In this document: piece by piece, positions 35,762-45,236 of the stretch | Numbering within the stretch: the first letter of the stretch is position 1 | Layout of the letters: the number at the start of each line of letters is the position of its first letter | Source: Ectocarpus siliculosus | Lineage: Eukaryota > Sar > Phaeophyceae > Ectocarpales > Ectocarpaceae | Reading direction: 5' to 3' | NCBI GenBank assembly: GCA_000310025.1 | Contig: FN649739.1 | Span: 1,272,742-1,336,741, forward strand | DNA: 64,000 bases | Notes under the pieces: model-generated | Databases searched by the model: none | The model's input: the letters and a program-made list of their open reading frames with translations, nothing else | What the model was told of the DNA's origin: nothing | Program-made: the position numbers and the translations under genes

Positions 35762-36776
35762 GAGAGCAGTGACTAGCGGTCGCTTCTGCTGTATGATCTT
35801 GAAGTACCGTTGTGGTGCTCTTGGCGCTGTTGTTGCATGTAGGCATACAAAAACCCAGATTACTTGGCTGTCTTGGGGGACCCTCGTTTTTCGGCGTAAC
35901 TGTCACTTGTCGTCAGGGTTGGGGGGCTTCCCTCTGCCAGCGAACACGTTACGCACATATCCGCCCAAATCCGTCTACATATCCTTGGCCACAGACACCG
36001 AAACGGCTCTTTTTGGCGAGACATGAAAGCAACACCAACAGCAGTTTCTGGGTACGAGCATTCATTACTCTCGGCAACGACATGTATCAAGGAAAATGTC
36101 GCGAGGGTGGTTTCTTCCGTGCACTTGAACCTCACAAACCCAAAGGCCACGCCGATGCTGTTTGAAGGTTCCGTCGTGGGGAGGTCGGCCGGCCGCGAGA
36201 GGCCGAACAGCGGTCGGGAACAGCGAGTAGTCATAGCCCCGGATGTCAGTTAGAGCAGCTCTTGCGGAGGTAATTTAGCGCCTGCACCGCCGTGTTACTG
36301 CTGTACAGGCCCAACTTTTTTTTTTGTTCAAGAACCACCATAAGCTACTCTTATGCATACGAGCATCTCATGCATACGAGCATCCGGGTGGATCTCGAAG
36401 ATACATACATGTAGATGTTCGCAACATCCGGTGGCTCATTTCTTGGATAAATTCCTCGGACAAGAAGAACAGACTTCCTACAGAGTTCGTGAGGCATCCA
36501 GATCTCGACTGTTGTTTCCTATGTGTGTCTACAGTATAGGGTACCACCAGGAACATGCGAATGTCTTGGCCTTCCACGTTGCCCCCCGTTCTGTTCGCCG
36601 AAAATCCATCGCTTATTCATTCTAGGTGTTCAGCGCTCATTCTTGGATTTTTTGTTTGTGCGTTCACTTCACAAATCAGCGCTCACAGCATTTGTGCCGA
36701 TTACTCCAACCGAATATTAGTGGAATTGAAACAGAACATTCCTGGCTGTACTGCTGTCACAGCTCATTGATGATTG
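35762..36776. other. Intergenic, no gene recognised
   Basis: No exon recognised. A 16-bp phrase (CATGCATACGAGCATC) is directly repeated at about 36353-36385 with small changes. The region runs up to the copia target-site duplication. Confidence 0.4.
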
Positions 36777-36781
36777 CACCC

Positions 36782-37106
36782 TGAAAGGTAAACTACGCGG
36801 GGTGCAGCAAGCACGTTCTGGACGTTACTTGGGGCACTGGGTAGTCGGCCGTGTTAGGCCGAGAGAGAGAGATTGAGAGAGAGTTGGAGAGAGAGTGGGA
36901 GAAGGAAACTTGATTGGAGAGAGACGGTGGTGGTGGTGGAGAGAGAGAGGAAGAAGTGAGCGCAGCACGCACGCAAGCTTCATCGCACCAACCACGCCAA
37001 AAGGGTCCCCGTGACCGCACCGATGGTACCCTGCAACACACGAAATTCCCAACACGTATCCCCCTGGGATCCTCACGACCAGATACTGCTGCGAGTATAT
37101 CTAACA
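36782..37106 (-). repeat. copia 3' LTR
   Basis: 325 bp with a long GA-rich block. Same length and by eye the same sequence as 43573-43897. Terminal dinucleotides TG/CA. Confidence 0.95.
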
Positions 37107-37359
37107 TCCCCCCTGCTCGCAACAGTTATTCACTGAAAACTTCGCGAACACTCGATATCTCAACCAAAATACATCTCTCCAAGAATATATGCCATCAATA
37201 CTCGACCAGAATAACATAAGAGGGAAAAATAATTCAAAGGAACATGAATACTGCATCGCGCGTAACAAATACTTGGCGCGAGAAATGAAAGAAAACGGGA
37301 AACAAAACGAGAAACAAAACAAAACCAAAACACAACCAATCAGAAAAACAATAAAATGT

Positions 37360-38781
37360 TCATGCCAAATTCATTGCAAAATCACGGTGAGACTCGAAAG
37401 CGTCCTTCGGCAAGCTCTTCGTGAGAAAATCTGCACGCTGGTACGGAGACGGCACGTGGATCACCGAAATTTCCTTCCTCTCTACCAGTTCCCTGAGAAA
37501 ATGGTGCCTTACATCTATGTGCTTCGAGTTCGAGTTTGAGATGGGGTTCTGCGCTAGTTGAATCGCCCCCTGGTTGTCCTCGAAGACGGGGATACACGGC
37601 ATGCCGACCTGCGGCAACATGAAACGCCAAATCTGCCTCAAAAACAAAATCTCCTTCACTATGTCACCAAGCGCGACGTACTCTGCTTCTGTCGTCGAAA
37701 GCGTGACGCACTTTTGCGTTCTGGAAAACCAAGACACAGCGCCTCCTCCACACGTCACGATTCCCCCTGATACCGACCTACGGTCTGCTGCCTTGCTTGC
37801 AAAGTCCGCATCAGCGTACCCCTGCAAGCTGAATCCTTCTACTGTACCCCTCTGAAACGAAATACCAAAGTGACTCGTCCTCCTCGCATAGCCTAAAATA
37901 TCCATCGCTGCATTCCAGTGTACCAGCTTCGGAGATGCGCAATACCTAGCTACTGCCCTTACAGCATTCGCAATGTCTGGCCTAGTTTGAGTCGCCAGCC
38001 ACATCAACGATCCTACCAGCTCACGAAACGGAAAGTCTGTCGCCACCTCATCCGCATCAAAATCAGAAAGCTTCACCCCCGAAGACATCGGAACGCTCTT
38101 ACCTCCCACTACTCCATATTCTGCTGCTAGCTCGTCCGTGAAAGTCTGCTGAGAAATCGTCAACCTTCCGGTCTCCTTGTTCCTCTCGTAAAAGCACCCA
38201 GAATACCATCTCAACTCTCCCAGGTTCTTCACTGGCACGGACTTGTTAAGGTCGGCGCCAAACTTGTCACATCTCTCCCTCTCTCCCACAGCAAAAATGT
38301 CATCTACATGTACTACCAAAATCAAAACAACACATCCATCCTCAATCAAACGAAACACACAAGCATCGGCCATGCACTGCTCAAAACCTAACGCCACTAA
38401 ACACCTCTTCAGCATTGCATGCCACTGCCTAGATGCCTGTCTCAAGCCATACAGACTCTTGCCTAGTTTTACAATCATTCCAGATAGAGCTCCACATCCC
38501 TGTGGCAAACGCATGTACACGTCTTCCTCCAACTCCGAGCGCACAAAAGCTTGCTCAATATCGAAATGACACAAGTCGAGATTTAACTCGCACGCCAACG
38601 CAGCCAACATCCTAACACACGAAACAGAAACGGTAGGCGCGTACAGCTCTCCAAAGTCAATGTACTCTCTCTGCATATCACCTCTCGCTACAAGTCTCGA
38701 CTTCACCTTAGTGGGCCATCCAAATTCATCTGCCTTCCAATCGAATACCCACTTAGCGTTAATTGCGTTCTCCACTAGTTG
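37360..38781 (-). CDS. copia reverse transcriptase and RNase H
   Basis: Frame downstream of an in-frame TAG at 38784-38782. RT motifs in order: AKWVFDWK, LVARGDMQ, YAPTVS, FDIEQAFVRSELEEDVYMRLPQ split over the palm, KSLYGLRQASRQWH, and the catalytic box as HVDD rather than the usual YVDD. RNase H follows with YADADFA, TTEAEYVAL, FEDNQGAIQLAQN and KHIDVRHHFLRE. The frame ends at a normal C-terminal stop. The N-terminal part of RT, with VPKSYKEAM, lies before the TAG in the same frame (38782-39132). Confidence 0.9.
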   Translation of the reverse strand, partial: QLVENAINAKWVFDWKADEFGWPTKVKSRLVARGDMQREYIDFGELYAPTVSVSCVRMLAALACELNLDLCHFDIEQAFVRSELEEDVYMRLPQGCGALSGMIVKLGKSLYGLRQASRQWHAMLKRCLVALGFEQCMADACVFRLIEDGCVVLILVVHVDDIFAVGERERCDKFGADLNKSVPVKNLGELRWYSGCFYERNKETGRLTISQQTFTDELAAEYGVVGGKSVPMSSGVKLSDFDADEVATDFPFRELVGSLMWLATQTRPDIANAVRAVARYCASPKLVHWNAAMDILGYARRTSHFGISFQRGTVEGFSLQGYADADFASKAADRRSVSGGIVTCGGGAVSWFSRTQKCVTLSTTEAEYVALGDIVKEILFLRQIWRFMLPQVGMPCIPVFEDNQGAIQLAQNPISNSNSKHIDVRHHFLRELVERKEISVIHVPSPYQRADFLTKSLPKDAFESHRDFAMNLA

Positions 38782-39132
38782 CTACTTCGCCGGAGTAAAA
38801 GTCCCTGCTTCCAACAAGCCGTAAAACTCCCTTTGCATAGAGTCGCTCCAAAGGTGCCGGTGCTCCGACGCCATGGCCTCTTTGTAGCTCTTGGGGACAC
38901 GAAGGTCGCTGGCCTGGCAGTGAGGAAGGTCAGGGCGTTGCTCCGGCGGGCGCTGGTCTCGCAGCGTGGCGTCGATGTCTTCCCGGTTGGCGAGGAGCGT
39001 GGCAAATGCGAGTGGAAAGCCCGCTCCTCCAGCCCCCGGGTCCACCCGCTGCGAGTGCTCCCGCCTGTTCTCCGGCCCCCGCTCCCCCCGGCTCTCCGGC
39101 CTCCGCCCCCTCCAGCTCCCTGCGCTCCTCAT
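38782..39132 (-). CDS. copia RT N-terminal segment, ends at TAG
   Basis: Same reading frame as the RT block but closed by TAG at 38784-38782. The codons after it are CAA CTA, matching the UAG-CAR-YYA leaky-stop consensus known from tobamoviruses. Contains the pre-RT signature VPKSYKEAMASE. The frame differs from that of the integrase by one base. Confidence 0.7.
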   Translation of the reverse strand: MRSAGSWRGRRPESRGERGPENRREHSQRVDPGAGGAGFPLAFATLLANREDIDATLRDQRPPEQRPDLPHCQASDLRVPKSYKEAMASEHRHLWSDSMQREFYGLLEAGTFTPAK

Positions 39133-40435
39133 CCACCGCGCTCCGAGCCTCCAGCATCGACACCAGAGTGTTCTTGTCTAGCATCGAGATGAGTCCTGTG
39201 CTGTGCCTCGTGCCCGATCTCGTTCGGCTTGGCAGCCGCGGGTCTATCATACCCTCGGCCTTTGTACCCGGGCGAAGCTGCCGCATGGCGTGAGCCGTAA
39301 GCGGGGGCATCGCGGGGTCCGGCGGCGGCGGCTGGTCTGGATCGAGGGTCGCCAACGGTGACGGCGAAGAGGCAGAAGACGGCTGGCCAGGGGCGGGGGT
39401 CGCCGACGGTGGCGGCGAAGTGGCAGAGGGCGGCTGTGAAGGCGTGGGAGCGGACGGCGGCGTGGTCGCTGGCGGCGGCGTTGCGGCAGGTGGCGTTGCG
39501 GCAGTCGAAGGCGTCGGTGCTGGGCCAAAGTTGATCGAGACGACCGGCGGCGTGAACGGGGGGGGTGTCGGTGCAGCGGTGATACCAGCGGAACCCCCCT
39601 CGCCGGCTGGCGCCGACGTCACCCACGACACGTTGTTGGTGTAGACGACGCGACCGGTGGACGCCTTGAGGACCTTGACGGTGCCGCTCGGGTGGTTGTC
39701 GCCGCCGTTCAGGTAGAAGCAGAGGGTGGCCTGGTCGTCGAGCTTGGTGCGGCGATCCTCGCGCATGAAGCCGGGCTGGAAGAACGGCAGCACGCGGAAC
39801 GGCCCTTGCTCGCCGGTGAACATCTCGTGCGGCGAGCGCCGCCCGGGGTTGGCCTTGGTCGCCGACTGGTTAAGAGCGTCGGCGGCCCACTTCGCCGATT
39901 CCATCCAAAGACGGTCACCGCGCTCGTCGAGGCCGGGGATGGAGGCGAAGTCGACGTTGAACACACGGCCAGCGCTGCGGCGGGCGGCCATGCCGGCCTT
40001 CATAATCCGCCAGATGGCGCTCTCGACGACGCCGTTGTACTTCGGAGTGCCAGGCGGGGTGAACTCGACGCCGATGCCGTTGTCGTCGCAGAATTGCCGG
40101 AAGTCGCCACGGGTCCACTCGGTGCCGTTGTCGACGCGGAAACACTCGATGCGCCCGAGGTCGTACCGCCCCACGTCCGCCAGCAGCCTTTTCGTTGCCG
40201 CCAGCGCGTCGGACTTCCGCCGGAGACCGTAGACCTTGTTCCACCGCGAGGCGCTGTCGACGGCGACGAACAGGTAGAGGTTGCCGCCCAGGGAAGGCAC
40301 CAGCGGTCCACACAAGTCCAGGTGAACACGCCCGAGTGGCTTGGACGCCCGCGCTCCCGGCCCCCGCGGCACCGACCCTCGCCTGCCCTTCGCCTTCATG
40401 CAGTCCGTGCACGGTTCCAGCTTGCCGGTGAGCAC
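38930..40435 (-). CDS. copia integrase and variable C-terminal region
   Basis: Contains the second half of the zinc-binding domain (PCTDC), then the integrase core with the D, D, E catalytic residues in HLDLCGPLVP, RVDNGTEW and PKYNGVVESAIW. After the core comes a Pro/Thr/Ala-rich spacer. A one-base frame change at about 39,020 separates it from the RT frame. Confidence 0.85.
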   Translation of the reverse strand: MLTGKLEPCTDCMKAKGRRGSVPRGPGARASKPLGRVHLDLCGPLVPSLGGNLYLFVAVDSASRWNKVYGLRRKSDALAATKRLLADVGRYDLGRIECFRVDNGTEWTRGDFRQFCDDNGIGVEFTPPGTPKYNGVVESAIWRIMKAGMAARRSAGRVFNVDFASIPGLDERGDRLWMESAKWAADALNQSATKANPGRRSPHEMFTGEQGPFRVLPFFQPGFMREDRRTKLDDQATLCFYLNGGDNHPSGTVKVLKASTGRVVYTNNVSWVTSAPAGEGGSAGITAAPTPPPFTPPVVSINFGPAPTPSTAATPPAATPPPATTPPSAPTPSQPPSATSPPPSATPAPGQPSSASSPSPLATLDPDQPPPPDPAMPPLTAHAMRQLRPGTKAEGMIDPRLPSRTRSGTRHSTGLISMLDKNTLVSMLEARSAVDEERRELEGAEAGEPGGAGAGEQAGALAAGGPGGWRSGLSTRICHAPRQPGRHRRHAARPAPAGATP

Positions 40436-40880
40436 GATGCCTCCTCTGCTGGGCGGTTTCTCTCAAAAGGGGCTCGCAAGCGTGGGCAAGGGAGCGGTGG
40501 AAGCGGTTGATGTCAACGGACTTTTCAGTCGAACCAAGAGCAAACGGGGACGCACCAGGGCCAAGCGCGGCCGCACCGAAGTCAAAATCAGCACCCCCAT
40601 CAATGCTATCCAAAACAGCAGCTACATTCGCAGCATCAGTCTCAGGGATAAACGCGGGGAAAAACTCTTGATACGGGGTGTCATCATAGCCATCCATGAG
40701 CTGCTCGTCGGTGAGCACACTCGTGTCTCCAAGATCCATACCCGGAAAAGTACCCACACAAACAAACTCGGACGCCGAAGAAGGTACTACGCCGGCAGAG
40801 CCGGCGGGCGGGACGCTCTCACTCGCAGGTACTACACTGGTGGGACCAGTTGGGCGTGACGCTATCAGTCGAAGGTACTA
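40436..40880 (-). CDS. copia pre-integrase segment, other frame
   Basis: Open frame that carries the first half of the integrase zinc domain (FHRSLAHA, the HxxxxH pair) and an acidic linker. It is separated by one extra base at about 40,455 from the frame holding the CxxC pair, so the HHCC motif is split over two frames. Confidence 0.7.
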
Positions 40881-43477
40881 CGCTGGTGGGGACCAGCGGG
40901 CGTGACACTCTCACTCGAAGGTACTACGCTAGCAGAGCCAGCGGGAGGGAAACGCAACACGGACACCAATGATTCCGCGGAGCCCCCTTTTTGGGAAGGG
41001 GAACGCGTGGAGCCAACGGCGGGGGCGGAATCGGGGGCAGTCACGAATGCAGGCAAAGCAGAAGAGTCTACTATAGTTGCAGATGGGTCGTATGGTAAGC
41101 GCATGGCATATGCTGCAGACGCTTTTTCCTCCCTAGCAAATAGCAGTCCATTTTGGAGGGTTGCACCATGCTCGTCGTGCAGGATTTGTTGCTTTCGAGA
41201 AACTGCATGCGTTGAAAACAAATTGAAGCTCAGGTTCTCTACTACAGACACGTCAGTCAGCTTAACACACATCGTCGTTTTTTCACCGTTCTCATCCTCC
41301 TGAAAGAAACTAAGGTTGATGCTACCGATAGCTTGCACTTCTAGCAGTCGACCATCACCTACGACGACATACTTCCTATTTGCGGAGATCTCCTGCAGAT
41401 CGTACATGTGTAGACTACTGTTGGTAAAACTGTTGCTTGCACCTGAATCAGCTACCCATCTCTCGCTACCAGGCGGCCCCTCACTAGATTCCACACTCAG
41501 CAAAGACGAAGCAGACGCAGCAGACTCAACTCCAATCGTCACTCCTATCCTACCAAAAAAATCTTCGGGGTGAGACTTGCCTAGGGGCACCGATTGTGCC
41601 GTGCAGAGGTGGAGGTAGCCCGAAGATGGAGGCGCGCCAGGAGAAGGGGCAGAGGACGAGGAGGAAGCGGTGCTGCTGCTGCCCGCGGGGGGGGGCTGAC
41701 GTGGCTGCTCGGATGATGAATCTTGACCGGCGGGAGGGTAGTAGACGTAGTGGATCCCGCCGTCAGATGAACGGCTGTCTTCGTACCCGGAGGAGTAGCT
41801 GTAGCTGTCCCCGCCGCCGGCGTAGTGGGCGTACCCGGCGTCGTGGTAGCCGTCGTCGTAGGAGTAGCCTTCGTCGTAGTCGCCGTAATCTTCGTAGTAG
41901 CCACCATCATCGTGGGCGTAGTACACAACGTACGCCTGCTCTCTTCCGTGGCCAGAACGCGCGTGCCCCGGGCCTCTCCCTGCCCGATCTCTCTCGGCAC
42001 GCCCGTCGCTGCTGTGGCGTCCCGCGGGCCCACGACCCCCCGGGTGACGCCCCAGACGACCACCAGGCCCACGTCCACGAAGAGGTCGCGGGGGGGGTGA
42101 GGCTTGGCTCCAGCCACCGCCACCATGACCGGTGTGGTGCTGCTGCTCTATCCTCACCCATCGCCCGCCACCGCGGCCGGGTCCCGGCGGCGGTCTACCC
42201 CCTCGCTGGCTACCGCCGCCACCGCGGCTGCCGCCGCCCGAGCGACGTTCCTCGGCGCCCTCTCTCGAACGCGCACGCCGCAGTTGCTGCTGGAGACGAC
42301 ACTGCTCGTTGGTGTGAAGCTCGGACTGGTGGTAGCGGCAAAATCCGCCGGGGTCGCCGTTGAACACGTCACTATTTTTCTTCTCTCCGTCACGATTTTG
42401 GCCGCCAGCTGCTGCCTGACCGCCGTCTTGACCCCAGGATGCCCCCCCACTGCCCCCGCCGCGCCGGCTCATGCCGGATGCGGCGAGAGCGAGCTCCACC
42501 TCGCGCCTCTCCCCCTTGCTCCTCTCGCGCTCCATCTCCACGTGGGCGTCCCTCACCACAGTCTCAAGGGTACGCAACGTCAGGACATCATGGGCAAGCA
42601 GTATTCCTTTTTGCACGGCATACAACGAAGAGGGAAGGCCACGAGCAATGTCTTTGTTGGCATCTGTTTCATCATTAATCGTGCCTACAGATGCGAGACG
42701 CAGGCGAAGGGCCTCTGAGCGGGCAATGTAATCCTGTGGACTCTCGGACTCTTTCATCTCCAACTCCTTCCAGTCCTGCTCCAACCTCGACTTTTCTGAC
42801 TGCTTTTTCTCCTGATAGAACTCGGTCACTATTTTCCAGCCCTTTTGGGGACTCTCACACGCCAGAATCAAGCTCTGAATCGGGGGATACATAACCTTGC
42901 TTATGAGGATATTCCACAGTTTGAAAGACTTGTCTACCACTTCATTTCCAAAAAGTCTCCGAAGGTCTCCTACATTCACACCCCTCTTCCCGACCTTGAC
43001 CTCGACCTCCAGTTCCAACGCATCATGCACACCCTCCTCCTGAAAATATGAAATCATCTTACCACGAAAAATATCAAACATAATGTATAAGTCCTGCTCC
43101 TTCTTTACACTACCAAGCCAAGGTTCGATTTCTGAGCCTGGATTGACACGTAACGTGCCTGAGTGGGCAAAGCCCTGTTGTTGAGCGATGGCCTCAGCTG
43201 TCGCCTTGGCCGCTTGCGCCACGATGTGTGCGACGCTGCTGGGGTCGTTGAATGTGGCTGGTGTACCCTGGCTGGAGGGTGATGGTTGGTTGCCAGTAGG
43301 TGGGACTGGGTTGCCGGTTGGAGTGGCTGGGTTGCCGGCTGGTGGTTGGGCAATGGTGACTTCACCCTCGTTGATCCTGTTGGCTTCGAGTTCGGCTTGC
43401 ACTCGTTGCTGGACGATCTCCTCCACTTTTTGTTGTAGCTCTTCCCCGCTGAGGGCGGAGAGGTCGATGTCCTCCAT
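40865..43477 (-). CDS. copia Gag and protease
   Basis: 870 residues from an ATG at 43477, 95 bp inside the 5' LTR. N-terminal Gln/Pro-rich part, Gag helical region with KEQDLYIMFDIF and EKKQSEKSRLEQDWKELEMKE, a C-x2-H-x4-H-x4-C zinc knuckle (FCRYHQSELHTNEQC), a long Gly/Arg then Tyr/Asp/Gly-rich linker, and the aspartic protease motif VADSGAS. The frame ends in a four-unit ~45-bp minisatellite (40784-40950). Two of these units are 46 bp long, which shifts the frame twice and produces the stop at 40865. Confidence 0.9.
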   Translation of the reverse strand: MEDIDLSALSGEELQQKVEEIVQQRVQAELEANRINEGEVTIAQPPAGNPATPTGNPVPPTGNQPSPSSQGTPATFNDPSSVAHIVAQAAKATAEAIAQQQGFAHSGTLRVNPGSEIEPWLGSVKKEQDLYIMFDIFRGKMISYFQEEGVHDALELEVEVKVGKRGVNVGDLRRLFGNEVVDKSFKLWNILISKVMYPPIQSLILACESPQKGWKIVTEFYQEKKQSEKSRLEQDWKELEMKESESPQDYIARSEALRLRLASVGTINDETDANKDIARGLPSSLYAVQKGILLAHDVLTLRTLETVVRDAHVEMERERSKGERREVELALAASGMSRRGGGSGGASWGQDGGQAAAGGQNRDGEKKNSDVFNGDPGGFCRYHQSELHTNEQCRLQQQLRRARSREGAEERRSGGGSRGGGGSQRGGRPPPGPGRGGGRWVRIEQQHHTGHGGGGWSQASPPPRPLRGRGPGGRLGRHPGGRGPAGRHSSDGRAERDRAGRGPGHARSGHGREQAYVVYYAHDDGGYYEDYGDYDEGYSYDDGYHDAGYAHYAGGGDSYSYSSGYEDSRSSDGGIHYVYYPPAGQDSSSEQPRQPPPAGSSSTASSSSSAPSPGAPPSSGYLHLCTAQSVPLGKSHPEDFFGRIGVTIGVESAASASSLLSVESSEGPPGSERWVADSGASNSFTNSSLHMYDLQEISANRKYVVVGDGRLLEVQAIGSINLSFFQEDENGEKTTMCVKLTDVSVVENLSFNLFSTHAVSRKQQILHDEHGATLQNGLLFAREEKASAAYAMRLPYDPSATIVDSSALPAFVTAPDSAPAVGSTRSPSQKGGSAESLVSVLRFPPAGSASVVPSSESVTPAGPHQRSTFD

Positions 43478-43572
43478 GGTGTTTGGTGTTGTGGGAGTCT
43501 ACCGATTGCGCGTGACTGCACAACCCCCGGATGGCTACGCCCGCGCGCAGATACCGTGATATCGCACTAGTG

Positions 43573-43897
43573 TGAAAGGTAAACTACGCGGGGTGCAGCA
43601 AGCACGTTCTGGACGTTACTTGGGGCACTGGGTAGTCGGCCGTGTTAGGCCGAGAGAGAGAGATTGAGAGAGAGTTGGAGAGAGAGTGGGAGAAGGAAAC
43701 TTGATTGGAGAGAGACGGTGGTGGTGGTGGAGAGAGAGAGGAAGAAGTGAGCGCAGCACGCACGCAAGCTTCATCGCACCAACCACGCCAAAAGGGTCCC
43801 CGTGACCGCACCGATGGTACCCTGCAACACACGAAATTCCCAACACGTATCCCCCTGGGATCCTCACGACCAGATACTGCTGCGAGTATATCTAACA
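43573..43897 (-). repeat. copia 5' LTR
   Basis: 325 bp. Upstream LTR of the minus-strand element. Looks identical to 36782-37106. Flanked outside by the CACCC target duplication. Confidence 0.95.
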
Positions 43898-43902
43898 CAC
43901 CC

Positions 43903-44666
43903 CTCTGTCGTTGCCGTGCTGAACAACGTCGTTTCGGTTTACAACGGGTAAGGGTAGTCGGGCAGTAGCTGCGAAGGTGGAACACCGGTACCCCAGCCCA
44001 CATGTAGAGTTAGAAAGTGCGGTCATAAGAGCGCCTCAATCAAAGCTCTCCGGAAACCCGCGTAACACCCAGTTTTCGTCCCCCGCATGTCCGAAATAAT
44101 GCCGGTAGGCAACGGGACGCACCCTTGTCATCGTGGTTTCCCAAAGGAACCCACTTCTGTGGCCACCTTCCGCCTCCGTGGTCTAGTGGTTCGCCTCGTA
44201 ACCTACGGCAGCAGGTTGCGAATCGATACTCTCTCCGGAATGACAAACAACTTGCCGTTGGGGACGGAAATGATTATTTCTTGAGTTACCCACCTTGTTC
44301 TTGGATAAGTGACGGTCGACGAGCGAAAAGGGGGCTGGCTGGTCCTTATCGTGATGAATTCTAAAGCAAGCACCGCAGGAGGAAAGGTGGGGCCCTACAA
44401 AGATGAAAAAGTGCATCTCCTGTGTGGCCTTTCTTCTGTGTGACCTCGGCTGATGGGTCAAATATACACACGACACCGAAAGTTGTGTAGACTGGCGCCA
44501 ACAACAAAATGGAACGAACACATACAAAAACGCACATTTGCAGCCTGTGTGGTAGGTGATCTTCCTTCTCCGCCACAAGTTCTGGACATATAAGTAACGA
44601 TCCTGTCGGCCTTAAGCGTTGCGTATCATCGCTGCCGTGTGTCGTTAAATTTCGGCTGCTCGTTGC
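43903..44666. other. Intergenic with a tRNA-like repeat head
   Basis: No gene recognised. Segment 44171-44240 contains GTGGTCTAGTGGTTCG, matching a tRNA D arm / A box, and a weak B-box GGTTGCGAATCG. The acceptor and T stems do not pair, so it is a tRNA-derived repeat rather than a tRNA gene. Confidence 0.4.
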
Positions 44667-45236
44667 TTGCATTTTTCATGCGCGTGGTGGCACAGGCACG
44701 TCTCATCACCGCCACGCGCCGAAGACCCCGCTCGGAAACGGCCACGATCTGTTACAGAGGAAAGAGAGAGGCCCCAGAAGGAACGCAGAGGAGCCGCCGC
44801 CGCCGCCGCCTCACGCCCCGGCTCGGGGGCCCGGAGCGGCTCGCGCTCACTCCCGGCGCCGCGACGGGGACCTACGGCGGGCACGGCGGGTTCAGAAGAG
44901 GTCGAGGTCGAGTGCGTCCGGGCGCTGACCTCGACGCAGCGGATCGACGAGCGTATCTCGCAGCGGCAGCGGGAGCTCGGCGTCGTGGACGTGGAGGACG
45001 ACGACGACGACTCGGCGGCCTCTTACCGCAACCTGGCCGTCACGGGAGGATCGGGGGTGAACTCCTCGCGATCGAGGCCCTTGCCCGTGGTGAAGGCGAA
45101 GCGTTCGAAGGCCGACCACGCGGCGGCGGCCTCTTGCCGCAACCTAGCCGTAACCGAGGGTTGGGTGGTCGACCTCTCCTCCCCCCGCTCGAGGCCCTTG
45201 CCGGTGGCCAGGGCGGAGCCTTCGAGAATGGGATAA
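44667..45236 (+). CDS. Charged protein, paralogue of the C-terminal module at 33116-33558
   Basis: A 189-residue frame. After a basic, Ala-rich N-terminus it repeats the order of the 33.1-33.6-kb exon: KERRG, SGSRS, VECVRALTSTQRIDERISQR, QRELGVVDVEDDDDD, then a RNLAVT / SRPLPV unit, here duplicated in tandem. The part from about residue 75 onward is conserved between the copies, which supports real coding sequence. Upstream acidic exons comparable to those at 32 kb were not found, so this may be the last exon of a longer gene or a truncated duplicate. The start given is the first ATG of the open frame; a spliced start is possible. Function unknown. Confidence 0.5.
   Translation: MHFSCAWWHRHVSSPPRAEDPARKRPRSVTEERERPQKERRGAAAAAASRPGSGARSGSRSLPAPRRGPTAGTAGSEEVEVECVRALTSTQRIDERISQRQRELGVVDVEDDDDDSAASYRNLAVTGGSGVNSSRSRPLPVVKAKRSKADHAAAASCRNLAVTEGWVVDLSSPRSRPLPVARAEPSRMG

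Larger units (their letters stand above)
36782..43897 (-). mobile_element. Ty1/copia LTR retrotransposon, complete with both LTRs
   Basis: 7116 bp, coding on the minus strand, bounded by 325-bp LTRs starting TG and ending CA, with the 5-bp target duplication CACCC at 36777-36781 and 43898-43902. Order along the minus strand: 5' LTR, Gag + zinc knuckle + protease, integrase, reverse transcriptase, RNase H, polypurine tract, 3' LTR. Integrase before RT defines the copia superfamily. The polypurine tract GAGCAGGGGGGA abuts the 3' LTR at 37107. No convincing tRNA-complementary primer site was recognised next to the 5' LTR. The LTRs read identical throughout, implying a very recent insertion, yet the open frame is interrupted (see the sub-features). 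Confidence 0.95.

Noticed and set aside
39692-40510. 272-residue plus-strand ORF, and the antisense ORFs over 41.6-42.7 kb
   Set aside because: Shadows of copia integrase and Gag on the opposite strand.
44171-44240. tRNA gene
   Set aside because: Good D-arm sequence but acceptor and T arms do not pair.
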